Source: Aquimarina latercula DSM 2041
GTDB taxonomy: Bacteria; Bacteroidota; Bacteroidia; Flavobacteriales; Flavobacteriaceae
DNA: 64,000 bases
Assembly (NCBI RefSeq): GCF_000430645.1
Contig: NZ_AUMK01000015.1
Span: 62,001-126,000, forward strand
Direction: 5' to 3'
A program made the position numbers and the translations under genes. The notes below the pieces were generated by a model. It was not told where the DNA came from. It saw only the letters and a program-made list of their open reading frames with translations, and did not search any database. Below, piece by piece: positions 27,689-36,630 of the stretch. Every line of letters begins with the position of its first letter. The stretch's first letter is position 1.

Positions 27689-28501
27689 ATGAGGAGCGCT
27701 GTATTTTGGATCGTAAGTTTATTATGGATAACTACTTTTAGTCAAGATAATTTTAAAGTCTATTACGAAGAAACAGATAATGGATATACAATTTATGCAG
27801 ATAATTGGGAGTTTTGCCCAGTTTCGGTAGAGATAGATTTTAGGATAGAGAATCTTACTTCAAATATTGGGGATATCAAGATCATAGAAGTCCCTGAACA
27901 AACAACCAAATTTTATATTGCTGATTTAACAGTGGTAGATAGAAAAAAAGCCATTCGTTTAGGGTTTAGTGTTCGCTATAATCATGGAAATCATTTACAA
28001 GAATCTTATGATACTGATTATCCATATCACTTACCATTTAAAAAAGGTACGGAACATATGGTAACTCAAGGTTATAATGGCAAGATATCTCATCATAATG
28101 AATATGCATTAGATTTTAGAATGCCTGTAGGGACACCCATTTATGCGTCTAGAGAAGGGAAAGTGGTTTTAGTAGAACAAGGGAATAATAAAACGTGTAC
28201 AGGTGCCGATTGTGCTAAGTTTAATAATTATATACTAGTGTATCACTCTGATGGTACTTTTGCAGAATATACGCATATCAAAAAAAATGGATCCAAAGTG
28301 ACTCCAGGTGAAGTCATCAAAAAAGGACAGCATATTGGATATAGCGGTAATGTAGGATGGTCTACAGGACCACATCTTCACTTTATAGTATTTCTACAGC
28401 GATTTAATGATAGAGAAACACTTCCAACAAAATTTCTTGTTGGTAATGGGAAGCAATTCTTAGAATTAGAAGAAAGGAAGAGGTATATTAAATCTTATTA
28501 G
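27689..28501 (+). CDS. M23-family (LytM) metallopeptidase
   Basis: ATG at 27689 (a TTG two codons earlier is possible) gives 270 residues with a signal peptide (about 1-18, ending TTFSQ). Zinc-binding M23 motifs: SHHNEYALDFRMPVGTPI (about 133-150) with H and D ligands, and GPHLHFIVF (about 230-238). A beta-sandwich N-terminal segment (about 30-105) precedes the peptidase domain. Probably a periplasmic peptidoglycan endopeptidase or an inactive scaffold; all ligands are present, so activity is likely. The 94 bp before it are AT-rich with no clear terminator. Confidence 0.85.
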   Translation: MRSAVFWIVSLLWITTFSQDNFKVYYEETDNGYTIYADNWEFCPVSVEIDFRIENLTSNIGDIKIIEVPEQTTKFYIADLTVVDRKKAIRLGFSVRYNHGNHLQESYDTDYPYHLPFKKGTEHMVTQGYNGKISHHNEYALDFRMPVGTPIYASREGKVVLVEQGNNKTCTGADCAKFNNYILVYHSDGTFAEYTHIKKNGSKVTPGEVIKKGQHIGYSGNVGWSTGPHLHFIVFLQRFNDRETLPTKFLVGNGKQFLELEERKRYIKSY

Positions 28502-28610
28502 TTTTAAAATTGATTTAACTTGGAATAAAGATAAAGAAGAGTATACATTTTAATACCTGTGTAGAAAGTTAAAATATCTTAGTTTTGACTTTATAACTGG
28601 AAAAGCTAAA

Positions 28611-29306
28611 ATGAATAAGATATTACTATTAATAGTTACAATTTTTTCAATACAATTAATTTCTGCTCAGCGTACGTATACTTTTGACAAATTGTTTGAG
28701 TTTAGTTATCAAGAGTCTCTCGATTTACCAAAAGTAAAGGAATTGGTTTTAACAAATTCTAAAAATAATGACTACTTTCTTTTGGTTCGAGACGATGGGA
28801 AAAACAATTTGAAACTATATTTTCTTGAACGTAATAATTTACAATCTACTTTTTATTTAGACAAGAAAGCCTTTTTAGAAGCTAATAGGATAAATCTGGA
28901 TTGTGATTTGGTTGAAAAGGTTAAAATAAAAAAAAGAGATCTTAAGTATTCTAGAAAATTTATTTTCGAAAATTTGAAAGATACTATTATCAATGATACG
29001 GTATTTAATCATATACTATTCAAAAGAAAAAGCAAGAAACATACACCTCCTAAACAAAGAAAAGAGTATGATGTTCACTTTATTACATATCAGAATGAGA
29101 GTCAAGAATATCCATTTCTTGGAACTAATTATGTGTACCTAACTTGGAGACAAATGATCAATAGAGATAATTTTGATTTAGGTGTTATAAAAGAACAATA
29201 TGCGATAAAGAGGAATGGGAAGGAATACATCTATAAATTAATTAATGTTTTGGATATTAAAAATAAATACATTTCAGTGCCAGAAGCTTGTGATTATTCT
29301 AATTGA
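28611..29306 (+). CDS. Hypothetical secreted protein
   Basis: 231 residues with a signal peptide (MNKILLLIVTIFSIQLISAQ) and a basic mature protein; residues near 130-150 read KRKSKKHTPPKQRKEYDVHF. It has no recognised domain; the fold seems mixed alpha/beta and there is no lipobox. Neighbours are an M23 peptidase and an SRPBCC protein, neither obviously related. Probably periplasmic. Confidence 0.6.
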   Translation: MNKILLLIVTIFSIQLISAQRTYTFDKLFEFSYQESLDLPKVKELVLTNSKNNDYFLLVRDDGKNNLKLYFLERNNLQSTFYLDKKAFLEANRINLDCDLVEKVKIKKRDLKYSRKFIFENLKDTIINDTVFNHILFKRKSKKHTPPKQRKEYDVHFITYQNESQEYPFLGTNYVYLTWRQMINRDNFDLGVIKEQYAIKRNGKEYIYKLINVLDIKNKYISVPEACDYSN

Positions 29307-29391
29307 GATATAGTGCTGATTTATAGATGTTGTGTGTGAACTATTTAGATTTAATTTGATAAATTTATAGTGAACACAAAACATTTTGATT

Positions 29392-29931
29392 ATGAAGTAT
29401 TTAAAATATTTATTATATCTAATTATTGTATTAACGTTAGTGTTTTTTGGAATTGGTTTTTTTACGCCATCTGTATCTTATGAAAACGAGATAACAGTTA
29501 ATAAACCGGCGAGTGAATCCTGGGAAGTGATGTCTGATGTCGCTAATTTACCTAAGTGGATTAAGGGATTTAAAAGAACAGAATTAGTTAGTGGTACTCC
29601 TAATACGGTTGGAGCAGTTTCTAATGTATATGTAGATAATAGTGGAGAAGAAATGATTATGGAAGAGACTATAACCGCCATGAAACTTCATGAACATATG
29701 GCAATGACTTTTACGATGGATTTTATGGATATAGATTACGAAATGTTTTTTAAAGAAGCAGGTGGAAAGACAATAATTACTTCTAAATCCAACATTAAGG
29801 GGAATAGTATGTGGGCAAAATCATTACTTTCTTTTATGCCAAGTTCTATGAAAACGCAAGAAGACGAAAATTTAGAAAATCTAAAAAAATTAATAGAAGA
29901 AAATTCTAAGAACTATTTTTCTGAAAAATAA
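29392..29931 (+). CDS. SRPBCC-domain membrane-anchored protein
   Basis: ATG at 29392 preferred over TTG two codons earlier; 179 residues. One N-terminal helix (about 1-22) is followed by a START/Bet v1-like SRPBCC fold with ITVNKPASESWEVMSDVANL (about 33-52) and PKWIKGFKRTEL. Proteins of this kind bind hydrophobic ligands; the ligand is unknown. The anchor places the domain outside the cytoplasm or at the membrane face. Followed by a second, soluble SRPBCC-like gene 175 bp downstream. Confidence 0.75.
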   Translation: MKYLKYLLYLIIVLTLVFFGIGFFTPSVSYENEITVNKPASESWEVMSDVANLPKWIKGFKRTELVSGTPNTVGAVSNVYVDNSGEEMIMEETITAMKLHEHMAMTFTMDFMDIDYEMFFKEAGGKTIITSKSNIKGNSMWAKSLLSFMPSSMKTQEDENLENLKKLIEENSKNYFSEK

Positions 29932-30106
29932 TAGATACCTCAGCTTAAAGAAGATTATGAATTATCTTGATTTAGTTTAAAAATACAGTCATTCTTACTA
30001 TAGTTTTTTACCTGTAGAAAAAAAACGTAAAAAATTTTCACAGTGCGCATTCTTGATTGTCTAATATAATGTAGCCAAAATAAATTGGTTATTAAAAAAT
30101 ATAAGA

Positions 30107-30517
30107 ATGATGGTAATAAAGAATCATGATGTTCAGAGCATTAATTTAACAACATCAACAGAAAAGGCGTTTGATTATATAGCAAACCCTTTTAATCTTT
30201 CTAAATGGACTGGCGCATTTAAAGAAGCTGATCAAGAATCAGCATTATTAGTAACCCCTAATGGTGAACTTAAAATTGGTTTAGAAACAAAGACAAATAA
30301 AGAGTTGGGGACTATTGATTGGTATATGACAATGCCTGACAATAGTATAGGAGTTGCGTATTCCAGAGTGACAGCTGGACCAGACAATAATGCAATTTAC
30401 TCTTTCGTATTAATTGCTCCTCCAGTCCCATTAGAGGAAGTGGAAGGTACATTAAGTGCACAAATTGGTCAGTTAAAAGAAGAACTACTATTGTTACAGA
30501 CAATTTTAGCGAATTAA
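30107..30517 (+). CDS. SRPBCC-like soluble protein
   Basis: 136 residues. NLTTSTEKAFDYIANPFNLSKWTG (about 15-38, split here as the N-terminal strand and helix of an SRPBCC fold) matches the Polyketide_cyc2/START type. ATG-ATG at 30107 leaves the exact start open by one codon. No active-site motif. It sits immediately upstream of a strong terminator and a sigma-factor gene; a role as a ligand-sensing protein for that sigma factor would be a guess. Confidence 0.65.
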   Translation: MMVIKNHDVQSINLTTSTEKAFDYIANPFNLSKWTGAFKEADQESALLVTPNGELKIGLETKTNKELGTIDWYMTMPDNSIGVAYSRVTAGPDNNAIYSFVLIAPPVPLEEVEGTLSAQIGQLKEELLLLQTILAN

Positions 30518-30527
30518 AGAAAAACAA

Positions 30528-30557
30528 AAAAAGGCTAAGGTAAGCCTTAGCCTTTTT
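30528..30557 (+). terminator. Strong terminator 10 bp before a sigma-factor gene
   Basis: Perfect 13-bp stem AAAAAGGCTAAGG / CCTTAGCCTTTTT with loop TAAG and a T-run. It ends the SRPBCC transcript but leaves only 10 bp before the sigma-factor ATG, too little for a promoter, so it may act as an attenuator for read-through transcription or contain the start-site region. Confidence 0.85.
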
Positions 30558-30567
30558 ACTATATATT

Positions 30568-31365
30568 ATGGAAGAACAACTTATAAAATCTTGCTTAGAA
30601 GGTGATAAAAAGAGTCTTGAAAAACTTATTAAGTCCATTGATCAATTAGTGTATAATCTATCAATACGGTTTTTATGGAATAAGGCTGATGCTGAAGATG
30701 CTACTCAGGAAATTTTATTAAAAGTAATTACTAATTTGAGTAAATATCAAGGGAAAAGTAAGTTTAATACTTGGGTTTATAGAATTGCAACAAACTATTT
30801 AATTAATCAAAAGAAAACTTCGTTCGAAAAAAGACCTATCTCATTTAGTCAGTTCTCAGAAGAATTAAACTCGATTAATGACCCTGTGAGTTATGACTTG
30901 CCTGATAGTGGTTTGTTAGAAAAGGAGATGAAAACAGGGTGCACTTTAGCAATGCTTCAATGTTTATCCAGAGAATTGAGAATAGTTTTTATACTAGGCA
31001 GTATTCTTAAAATAAAAAGTAATGTTGCCTGTGAGATAATCGAAATTTCTCCCGAAAATTTTAGGAAACGACTCCAAAAATCTAGGAAACTAATTGGTAG
31101 TTTTTTAAATTCTAATTGTGGTGTTTATAACACTGCTAATAAATGTAGGTGTAATAAAAGAATTCATATAGCTATTGCTTCTAAAAGAATTGTAAAAGGA
31201 GATCTTAATTTTGTGGATAATATAGATGTGTACAATGAAGAAATGGAAGAATTAAATTCAATGACAGGAATTTATAGCAATCATGGGGATTTCATTAATA
31301 AATCTGATTTTTATAAAGAATTGAACCAATTAATAGCGTCCAAAAGAATTTTTAATGAGATCTAA
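30568..31365 (+). CDS. ECF-type RNA polymerase sigma factor
   Basis: 265 residues. Region 2 carries DAEDATQEILLKVITNLSKY (about 47-66) and SKFNTWVYRIATNYLINQ (about 70-87); region 4 begins near 128 with LAMLQCLSRELRIVFILGSI and a helix-turn-helix (SNVACEIIEISPENFRKRLQ). After region 4 comes CGVYNTANKCRCNKR (about 186-200), the C-terminal Cys cluster seen in a subgroup of ECF factors (CGLVNPxNxCRC type), followed by a 60-residue tail. No anti-sigma gene is adjacent. A terminator sits just upstream (30528-30557), so its expression may depend on read-through. Target unknown. Confidence 0.85.
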   Translation: MEEQLIKSCLEGDKKSLEKLIKSIDQLVYNLSIRFLWNKADAEDATQEILLKVITNLSKYQGKSKFNTWVYRIATNYLINQKKTSFEKRPISFSQFSEELNSINDPVSYDLPDSGLLEKEMKTGCTLAMLQCLSRELRIVFILGSILKIKSNVACEIIEISPENFRKRLQKSRKLIGSFLNSNCGVYNTANKCRCNKRIHIAIASKRIVKGDLNFVDNIDVYNEEMEELNSMTGIYSNHGDFINKSDFYKELNQLIASKRIFNEI

Positions 31366-31452
31366 CTCGCAAATTTCTGTTGAAACTTTTTAGGAGTAAG
31401 TCCGTGATGTGATTTAAACCTTATTAATTCTTTGTTTGAAAAGCTACGCTCA
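31362..31452 (-). pseudogene. AraC-family C-terminal remnant
   Basis: Minus strand, about 29 codons ending in TAG at 31362: ERSFSNKELIRF and HHGLTPKKFQQKF match the end of an AraC HTH (usual pattern FSN..SFSRAFKKHFGLTPKQFR) with about two residues missing. An in-frame stop lies directly upstream, so only the tail of a regulator remains. It overlaps the sigma-factor stop by 4 bp. Confidence 0.5.
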
Positions 31453-31735
31453 ATTTACTCAAAATGAAAAGAAAGAGCTCGTAATTGGAATAGAGGATGT
31501 TTATATTGTGAAATACTACAAGAGCTAATAGAGTTTTTTTATAAGCATTATAAAAATAAGATTGTATTTACTAGGTCTGTTGCTATTATTTAGAGAAGTA
31601 TTTCTAATTTGATGTTTTAGAATACTATATAAGAATACAGGTACGCAGCATTGAGTTATGCGTTGACTCGAAAATTTATTATATTTAAGCTTACTATGTT
31701 AAAACACAAATCATTAACTAATACTACACTAAGCC
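31453..31735. other. Gene-free, apparently decayed interval
   Basis: Between the AraC remnant and the next gene. Two short readings on the plus strand (ending KYYKS near 31535 and RSVAII near 31592) look protein-like but have no start and no family I recognise, which fits decayed coding sequence. No terminator or RNA structure stands out. Confidence 0.4.
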
Positions 31736-32203
31736 ATGAAACTATCTGATTTAATTGATGAAAAAATCTCAAAAATTCGATTTAATTATACAGTCGAAAA
31801 CGAACAGGGAATGCAAGAGTTTCAGTCTCAGATTAGATTATCCAGTGGTAAAGTTGTTTTATTGCCTAAGCATCCAGACGATGATCTTGATTTAATAGAA
31901 GATTATTCAAACAATAAACGTGTCAGTTTTGAAAAAGCTCAAAGATACGGTCTAACATCTAGACTAATGTTTAGAAATAAACAGATAAAAGATATACATT
32001 TTAAATTCTTGGATGATGAGCAAATAAGCGATTCCAGCGCAATATTAGAATTGGATAATGGAAAGTTTATTACAGAAAATAATTATGGACCAAATGGATT
32101 AACCGACATTAATTTAGTCATCATGAATAAAACTCAATTCCTAAATCTTGCTGATGACAACATTCAAATACGTTCACTGCGCAATGATATTTTGAACCAT
32201 TAG
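31736..32203 (+). CDS. Hypothetical cytosolic protein
   Basis: 155 residues, no signal peptide, no membrane helix. Composition is acidic and mixed alpha/beta, with motif RLSSGKVVLLPKHPDDDLD (about 33-51) and SSAILELDNGKFITENNYGP. The strand-rich LxLxxGKxI pattern hints at a small beta-barrel or immunity-like protein, but I recognise no family. The 370-bp region upstream looks decayed, so this may be a leftover of a larger accessory segment. Confidence 0.55.
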   Translation: MKLSDLIDEKISKIRFNYTVENEQGMQEFQSQIRLSSGKVVLLPKHPDDDLDLIEDYSNNKRVSFEKAQRYGLTSRLMFRNKQIKDIHFKFLDDEQISDSSAILELDNGKFITENNYGPNGLTDINLVIMNKTQFLNLADDNIQIRSLRNDILNH

Positions 32204-32275
32204 TTATTAAATATTTTTGTAGTATATATGATTTGTCATAACACATAGCATCTAGCGATTTACCTTCTGATTGTA

Positions 32276-32758
32276 ATGACGAAATTAACTGTTTTACTTT
32301 TACTAATAATTTTCATATTTAATAGTTGTTTTGATTCATCGAATTCAAAACCTAATACTACTATATTAGATAGTGATGAATATGACTCTAAGATTGAACG
32401 CGTAGAAATTCTAAAAAAAGAAATTAAATATTTTAGCGATTTTGAAGACGCAGAGTTCGAATTATTTAATGTAAATGGATTTTCAGATAGTAGAATTGTA
32501 CTACCAGGGGCATCTTCTTGGGATTATAAGTTTGTAATTAAGATAAATCCATCTGATGTTAATACATGGACAGATGGAATGGAGAAGATTCTATCTAGTA
32601 AAGATGATAAAGATTGGATGAATGATATAATTGAGAAAAGAAAAATAAAATGGAAAACAACGAGTAGTCCCGAGTTATATAATAGACAAGGAACTAATGT
32701 CCTGATGATAGTGTATAGATCAGAAGGGATTATTTATAAAAGAGTGGTTAATTTATAA
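32276..32758 (+). CDS. Hypothetical lipoprotein
   Basis: 160 residues. Lipobox FNSC at about 16-19 after LLLLIIFI places the lipidated Cys at about residue 19. The mature part is acidic and has no known domain; DFEDAEFELFNVNGFSDSR and LPGASSWDYKFVIKI suggest a small beta-rich domain. Downstream of the unknown cytosolic gene, 72 bp apart, no terminator between them. Confidence 0.6.
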   Translation: MTKLTVLLLLIIFIFNSCFDSSNSKPNTTILDSDEYDSKIERVEILKKEIKYFSDFEDAEFELFNVNGFSDSRIVLPGASSWDYKFVIKINPSDVNTWTDGMEKILSSKDDKDWMNDIIEKRKIKWKTTSSPELYNRQGTNVLMIVYRSEGIIYKRVVNL

Positions 32759-32881
32759 ATAGTACTACTAACTAAACAATGATTTCCATAGCTCTACAAA
32801 AGTTAAGAATTTGAAAAAAAAGGAATATCATCTTTTTTATCTTTATTTTTATCCGATAACACATTTCAAACTCAACACATC

Positions 32882-34507
32882 ATGAAAAAAGTACTTTTAG
32901 GTACGTTTAGTGCGCTTGTTTTTATTTCTTGTCAACAACCTAAAGAAATAGCAGATTTACTCGTTTTTAATGCCAATGTATATACGGTGGATGAATCAAA
33001 ACCTAAAGCAGAAGCTTTTGTAATTAAAGATGATAAATTTATAGCAGTTGGGAATCTAGAAGAAGTAAGTAAAACATATTCCTTTACAGATTCTATAGAT
33101 GCAAAAGGTAAGACGGTAGTTCCTGGTTTAATAGATGCTCACTGTCATTTTTATGGATTAGGACTGCAACAGCAAAAAGTAAACTTAGTAGGTACTACTA
33201 GCTATGATGATGTATTATCCCGTATTATAGATTTTCAGGATAAAAAGAAAGTATCATTTATAACTGGTCGAGGTTGGGATCAAAATGATTGGGAAGTTAA
33301 AGAATTTCCAACCAAAGAGAAACTAGATAGCCTATTTCCAGAAATCCCTGTAGCAGTGACCAGAGTAGATGGTCACGCAATGCTTGCTAATCAAGCTGCA
33401 TTAGATTTAGCAAAAATCACTATTGACACAAAAATTGCTGGTGGCGAAATTATCCAAAAAGAAGGAAAATTAACAGGTGTGTTGATTGATAATCCAATGG
33501 AATTAGTAGAAGCAATTTTTCCACAGCCTACAGTGGCAGAACAAGTAGCAGCGCTAAAAGATGCCGAAAAAATTAATTTTAGTTATGGATTAACAACTGT
33601 AGATGATGCAGGTTTAAGTCCAGATGTTATTAAGGTTATTGACAGTTTACAAAAAGCTGAAGAACTAAAAATAAGGATGTATGCTATGGTTAGTAATGTA
33701 CCTGCATATGTAGATTATTATTTAAAGCAGGGGGTGCATAAAACAGATAAGCTTAATGTGTCTTCGTTTAAGGTATATGCAGATGGAGCATTGGGATCTC
33801 GAGGAGCAGTATTGAAGAAACCATACTCAGATAAACATGATCATTATGGTGCAATGGTTATTGGGACAAAAGAATTTAAGGAATTAGCAGTGAAATTAGC
33901 GGCTTCTCCTTTTCAGATGAATACACACGCCATTGGAGATTCTGCTAATGCCGTAGTGATGAACACCTATTATGATGTATTAAAAGATAAGTCTGATAGA
34001 AGATGGCGCGTGGAACATGCACAAGTAGTAGCTCCAGAAGAATTTAAAATACTAAACGATAATTTAGTAATGAGTGTGCAGCCAACACACGCTACGAGCG
34101 ATATGTATTGGGCGGATGAACGATTAGGTAAGGAACGTATTAAAAGAGCATATGCGTATAAACAATTACTTAATAAAACAGGTAAATTAGCATTAGGGAC
34201 TGATTACCCTGTAGAGAATGTAAGTCCATTTTATACATTTTATGCAGCAGTAGCTCGTAAAGATCTAAAACAATACCCAGCAGATGGTTTTCAAAAAGAA
34301 GACGCCCTAACCAGAGAAGAAACCCTAAAAGGAATGACTATCTGGGCTGCTTATAGTAATTTTGAAGAATCTGAAAAAGGAAGCATTACAACTGGTAAAT
34401 TTGCCGATTTTGTGATCTTAGAAGAAAATATTATGGAAATCAATGAAGACAAAATCCCTAATATTAAGGTGAATGCTACCTATGTAGGAGGAGAAAAAGT
34501 ATATTAA
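32882..34507 (+). CDS. YtcJ-like amidohydrolase lipoprotein
   Basis: 541 residues, amidohydrolase superfamily (Amidohydro_3, YtcJ group). Lipobox FISC at about 15-18. Metal-site motifs DAHCHFYG (about 81-88), ADGALGSRGA (about 300-309), HAIGDSANAV (about 350-359), VEHAQVVAP (about 379-387) and LGTDYPVENVSPF (about 439-451). Members hydrolyse amides of unknown or varied substrates; as a lipoprotein it acts in the periplasm or on the surface. Monocistronic. Confidence 0.88.
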   Translation: MKKVLLGTFSALVFISCQQPKEIADLLVFNANVYTVDESKPKAEAFVIKDDKFIAVGNLEEVSKTYSFTDSIDAKGKTVVPGLIDAHCHFYGLGLQQQKVNLVGTTSYDDVLSRIIDFQDKKKVSFITGRGWDQNDWEVKEFPTKEKLDSLFPEIPVAVTRVDGHAMLANQAALDLAKITIDTKIAGGEIIQKEGKLTGVLIDNPMELVEAIFPQPTVAEQVAALKDAEKINFSYGLTTVDDAGLSPDVIKVIDSLQKAEELKIRMYAMVSNVPAYVDYYLKQGVHKTDKLNVSSFKVYADGALGSRGAVLKKPYSDKHDHYGAMVIGTKEFKELAVKLAASPFQMNTHAIGDSANAVVMNTYYDVLKDKSDRRWRVEHAQVVAPEEFKILNDNLVMSVQPTHATSDMYWADERLGKERIKRAYAYKQLLNKTGKLALGTDYPVENVSPFYTFYAAVARKDLKQYPADGFQKEDALTREETLKGMTIWAAYSNFEESEKGSITTGKFADFVILEENIMEINEDKIPNIKVNATYVGGEKVY

Positions 34508-34531
34508 TAATTGATAAAATTAGTGTAGCTT

Positions 34532-35302
34532 TTAACGACCTCCATTTCCTTGGAGGTCTGCTATGCATTGTGCATCAAGTTCAGGTACTCCATTACCCAT
34601 CATATCCATCATACCGCTTTCAAACTCGATAGCTGCTTCCATAAGGCAGTTTTGTACATTACAATGTCCTCTAGACACGGTGTTTTCGTGTTGCGATTGT
34701 AAGGGTGTTCCAATATTAACAAGTCCTAGTAAATGTGCAAATTCGTGATTTAGTGTAGCGGCTTCTATGGTAGATAGCATAGGAGCGTTAGGATTACTGC
34801 TTAGATTACGAAGTGTGCTTTCATAAATAACAATAGAAGTATTTAAATAAGCAGTACCAAGGGTAACTCTAGATCCATCATCATTATCATTAGTGCCATC
34901 TGCAAAATAGATATAAACCGTAATTTCATCACCTTCATTAAATTCAGTTCTTACCGTAGTTTCAATTTCTTTTATTTTATCAATATTAAATGGAGATAAT
35001 CCAGAAGAAGAAACAGTACGTTGGTTTATTGTAATCCCATCTGGCTTAAAAAGACGTTCTTCTAAAAAAGTTCTAAAAGTATTTACGGCAGTAGTTGTTG
35101 GAGCAAACCCTTCTACAGAAACAATCTCTACTGTTAATCCTCTAAAATTAGCATCACTTAATAAATCATTGGCAGATGTTCCTAAAGGCTGTGTGTTAGG
35201 TGACTCGCCGTCTGGAATAAGCGTATTATCATCATCATCAGAACATCCAACAAGAATGAAAGAAGCGAATAAAAGAATACTTAAGAATTTTGTAATTTGC
35301 AT
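34532..35302 (-). CDS. Zinc metalloprotease lipoprotein (HExxH)
   Basis: 256 residues. Lipobox LVGC at about 17-20 followed by an acidic DDDD spacer. The active-site helix NHEFAHLLGLVN (about 189-200) is HEFAHLLGL, the HExxHxxG zinc signature of metzincin-like proteases, with LNTSIVIYESTLRNL before it. A conserved Cys pair (HCNVQNC) and MMDMMGNGVPELDAQCIADL follow, a likely Met-turn region. A perfect 8-bp hairpin (34537-34558) lies in its last codons. Substrate unknown; probably surface- or periplasm-located. Confidence 0.82.
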   Translation of the reverse strand: MQITKFLSILLFASFILVGCSDDDDNTLIPDGESPNTQPLGTSANDLLSDANFRGLTVEIVSVEGFAPTTTAVNTFRTFLEERLFKPDGITINQRTVSSSGLSPFNIDKIKEIETTVRTEFNEGDEITVYIYFADGTNDNDDGSRVTLGTAYLNTSIVIYESTLRNLSSNPNAPMLSTIEAATLNHEFAHLLGLVNIGTPLQSQHENTVSRGHCNVQNCLMEAAIEFESGMMDMMGNGVPELDAQCIADLQGNGGR

Positions 35303-35347
35303 AAAATTTGATTTTCCAGAGGTGTTGGTTAGTAAATAAACGAATTT

Positions 35348-35878
35348 ATGAGAAACTTAGTTTTTGTTTTAACGTTATTTTTAACAGTTACTGCAAATTT
35401 TGCACAAAGATCGTACCATGAAGATGCGATGCGATACTTTTCTTTAAACGGAACAGAACAACAATATGATCAAGCGATTGATCAAATGTTTACATTATTA
35501 AAACAGCAATATAGCTCCCAGAATGTTCCTGATAGTATTTGGAATGAACTAATGGGTGATAAAACAGAGCCATTAAGAAATATTAAATCATTATTAGTAT
35601 CTGCATATCGCAGTAATTTTTCTCATGAAGATATAAAAGAGCTTATTGTTTTTTACGAATCAGAAACAGGACAACAGATGGTAAAAGATAGAACACAGCT
35701 TAGCGATAGTCAAAAAGTGGCATTGTCGGATTTTTTTAGTTCCGAAGTTGGTCAAAAAGTTCAGAATCAAGGTGATTCATTAAGAACAATGGTTGCTGAG
35801 GTTAGTGAGTTATGGAGTAGAGATTTATATACCGAGACTATTAAGAAATTAAAGACTAAAGGATATCAGATGCCATAG
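35348..35878 (+). CDS. DUF2059 secreted protein
   Basis: 176 residues with a signal peptide (about 1-19, ending TANFAQ). The conserved DUF2059 block HEDIKELIVFYESETGQQMV lies at about 98-117. The family is helical, periplasmic and of unknown function. Convergent with the methyltransferase gene, overlapping its 3' end by 23 bp. Divergent from the metalloprotease gene with 45 bp between starts. Confidence 0.82.
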   Translation: MRNLVFVLTLFLTVTANFAQRSYHEDAMRYFSLNGTEQQYDQAIDQMFTLLKQQYSSQNVPDSIWNELMGDKTEPLRNIKSLLVSAYRSNFSHEDIKELIVFYESETGQQMVKDRTQLSDSQKVALSDFFSSEVGQKVQNQGDSLRTMVAEVSELWSRDLYTETIKKLKTKGYQMP

Positions 35879-36581
35879 TTAATTTAGCCAAAAAATCATT
35901 ATTTTCTCCTTCTAGTAAAAGTTCGCAAATAAATCCATTAGCATTTGCAGCATTTTGTAAGGTATTGTAATCGACATATAACCAATCGAACCAATCAGAT
36001 TCTAAATTTTTATATTTTAGTTTGTACTGCATTTCTCCGTAATATGCTGCAGAAGCATCTACCCAAAAACTTCCGTCATCTTCTGCAAATAAATAAGAGA
36101 TATCAGAAGAATCAATAAGTATTTGACCATTTGGTTTTAATAAATTTTTAATGTGTAAAAAAAAACGATCAATACTTCCTAATTTCCCTATGATTCCACT
36201 TCCATTCATTAAAAACAAAAGGGTATCATATTGTGTTTTTTTCAAATCAAAAATATCCTGAACATTAGCATTTATGATTCCTCTTTTTTTACAAATCTCT
36301 ATGGCTCCTTCAGAAATATCAATTGCGTGTACTTTTAGTTTTTTCTCTTCTGATAAAAATAAGCTATGACTTCCTGCACCACAACCTACATCGAGGACTT
36401 CTCCAAAAGCAAGTTCTAATGCTTTTTGTTCGATTTTAGGCATTTCAGAATAATTTCTAAATAAATAAGAAACAGGTATGATATCATCATCAAAATCTGG
36501 AGCTTGGACTACAATATCTTCTTGATGTTTTTTATTGTAAAAATCTTTAATAGCTTCTCCAAAAATATCTTTGTTCATCAT
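35856..36581 (-). CDS. Class I SAM-dependent methyltransferase
   Basis: ATG at 36581 (or the next codon at 36578) chosen over TTG at 36593; 241 residues. Motif I EVLDVGCGAGSHSLFL (about 59-74), acidic end of beta-2 VHAIDISEGAIEIC (about 81-94), motif II-like DTLLFLMNGSGIIG (about 113-126). Methyltransf_25/11 type; substrate unknown. Overlaps the DUF2059 gene at its 3' end and is divergent from the YkgJ-family gene. Confidence 0.82.
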   Translation of the reverse strand: MMNKDIFGEAIKDFYNKKHQEDIVVQAPDFDDDIIPVSYLFRNYSEMPKIEQKALELAFGEVLDVGCGAGSHSLFLSEEKKLKVHAIDISEGAIEICKKRGIINANVQDIFDLKKTQYDTLLFLMNGSGIIGKLGSIDRFFLHIKNLLKPNGQILIDSSDISYLFAEDDGSFWVDASAAYYGEMQYKLKYKNLESDWFDWLYVDYNTLQNAANANGFICELLLEGENNDFLAKLTMASDIL

Positions 36582-36618
36582 TATAGTTCTCAATTCGAAA
36601 TTCGTGATTCATAATTCG

Positions 36619-36626
36619 TAATTTTG
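36619..36626 (+). promoter_or_regulatory. Probable -7 element of the YkgJ-family gene
   Basis: TAATTTTG fits TAnnTTTG and ends 4 bp before the ATG at 36631, so the mRNA would be nearly leaderless. Upstream are repeats of ATTCG(T/A)AATT, a pattern that is common in flavobacterial intergenic DNA. Confidence 0.45.
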
Positions 36627-36630
36627 CGCT

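Noticed and set aside
31453..31600. Plus-strand protein-like scraps as a small gene
   Set aside because: No start codon in the right place and two frames needed, so only decay can be claimed.
34537..34558. 8-bp perfect hairpin as a terminator
   Set aside because: It lies inside the last codons of the metalloprotease gene and no T-run follows on either strand.
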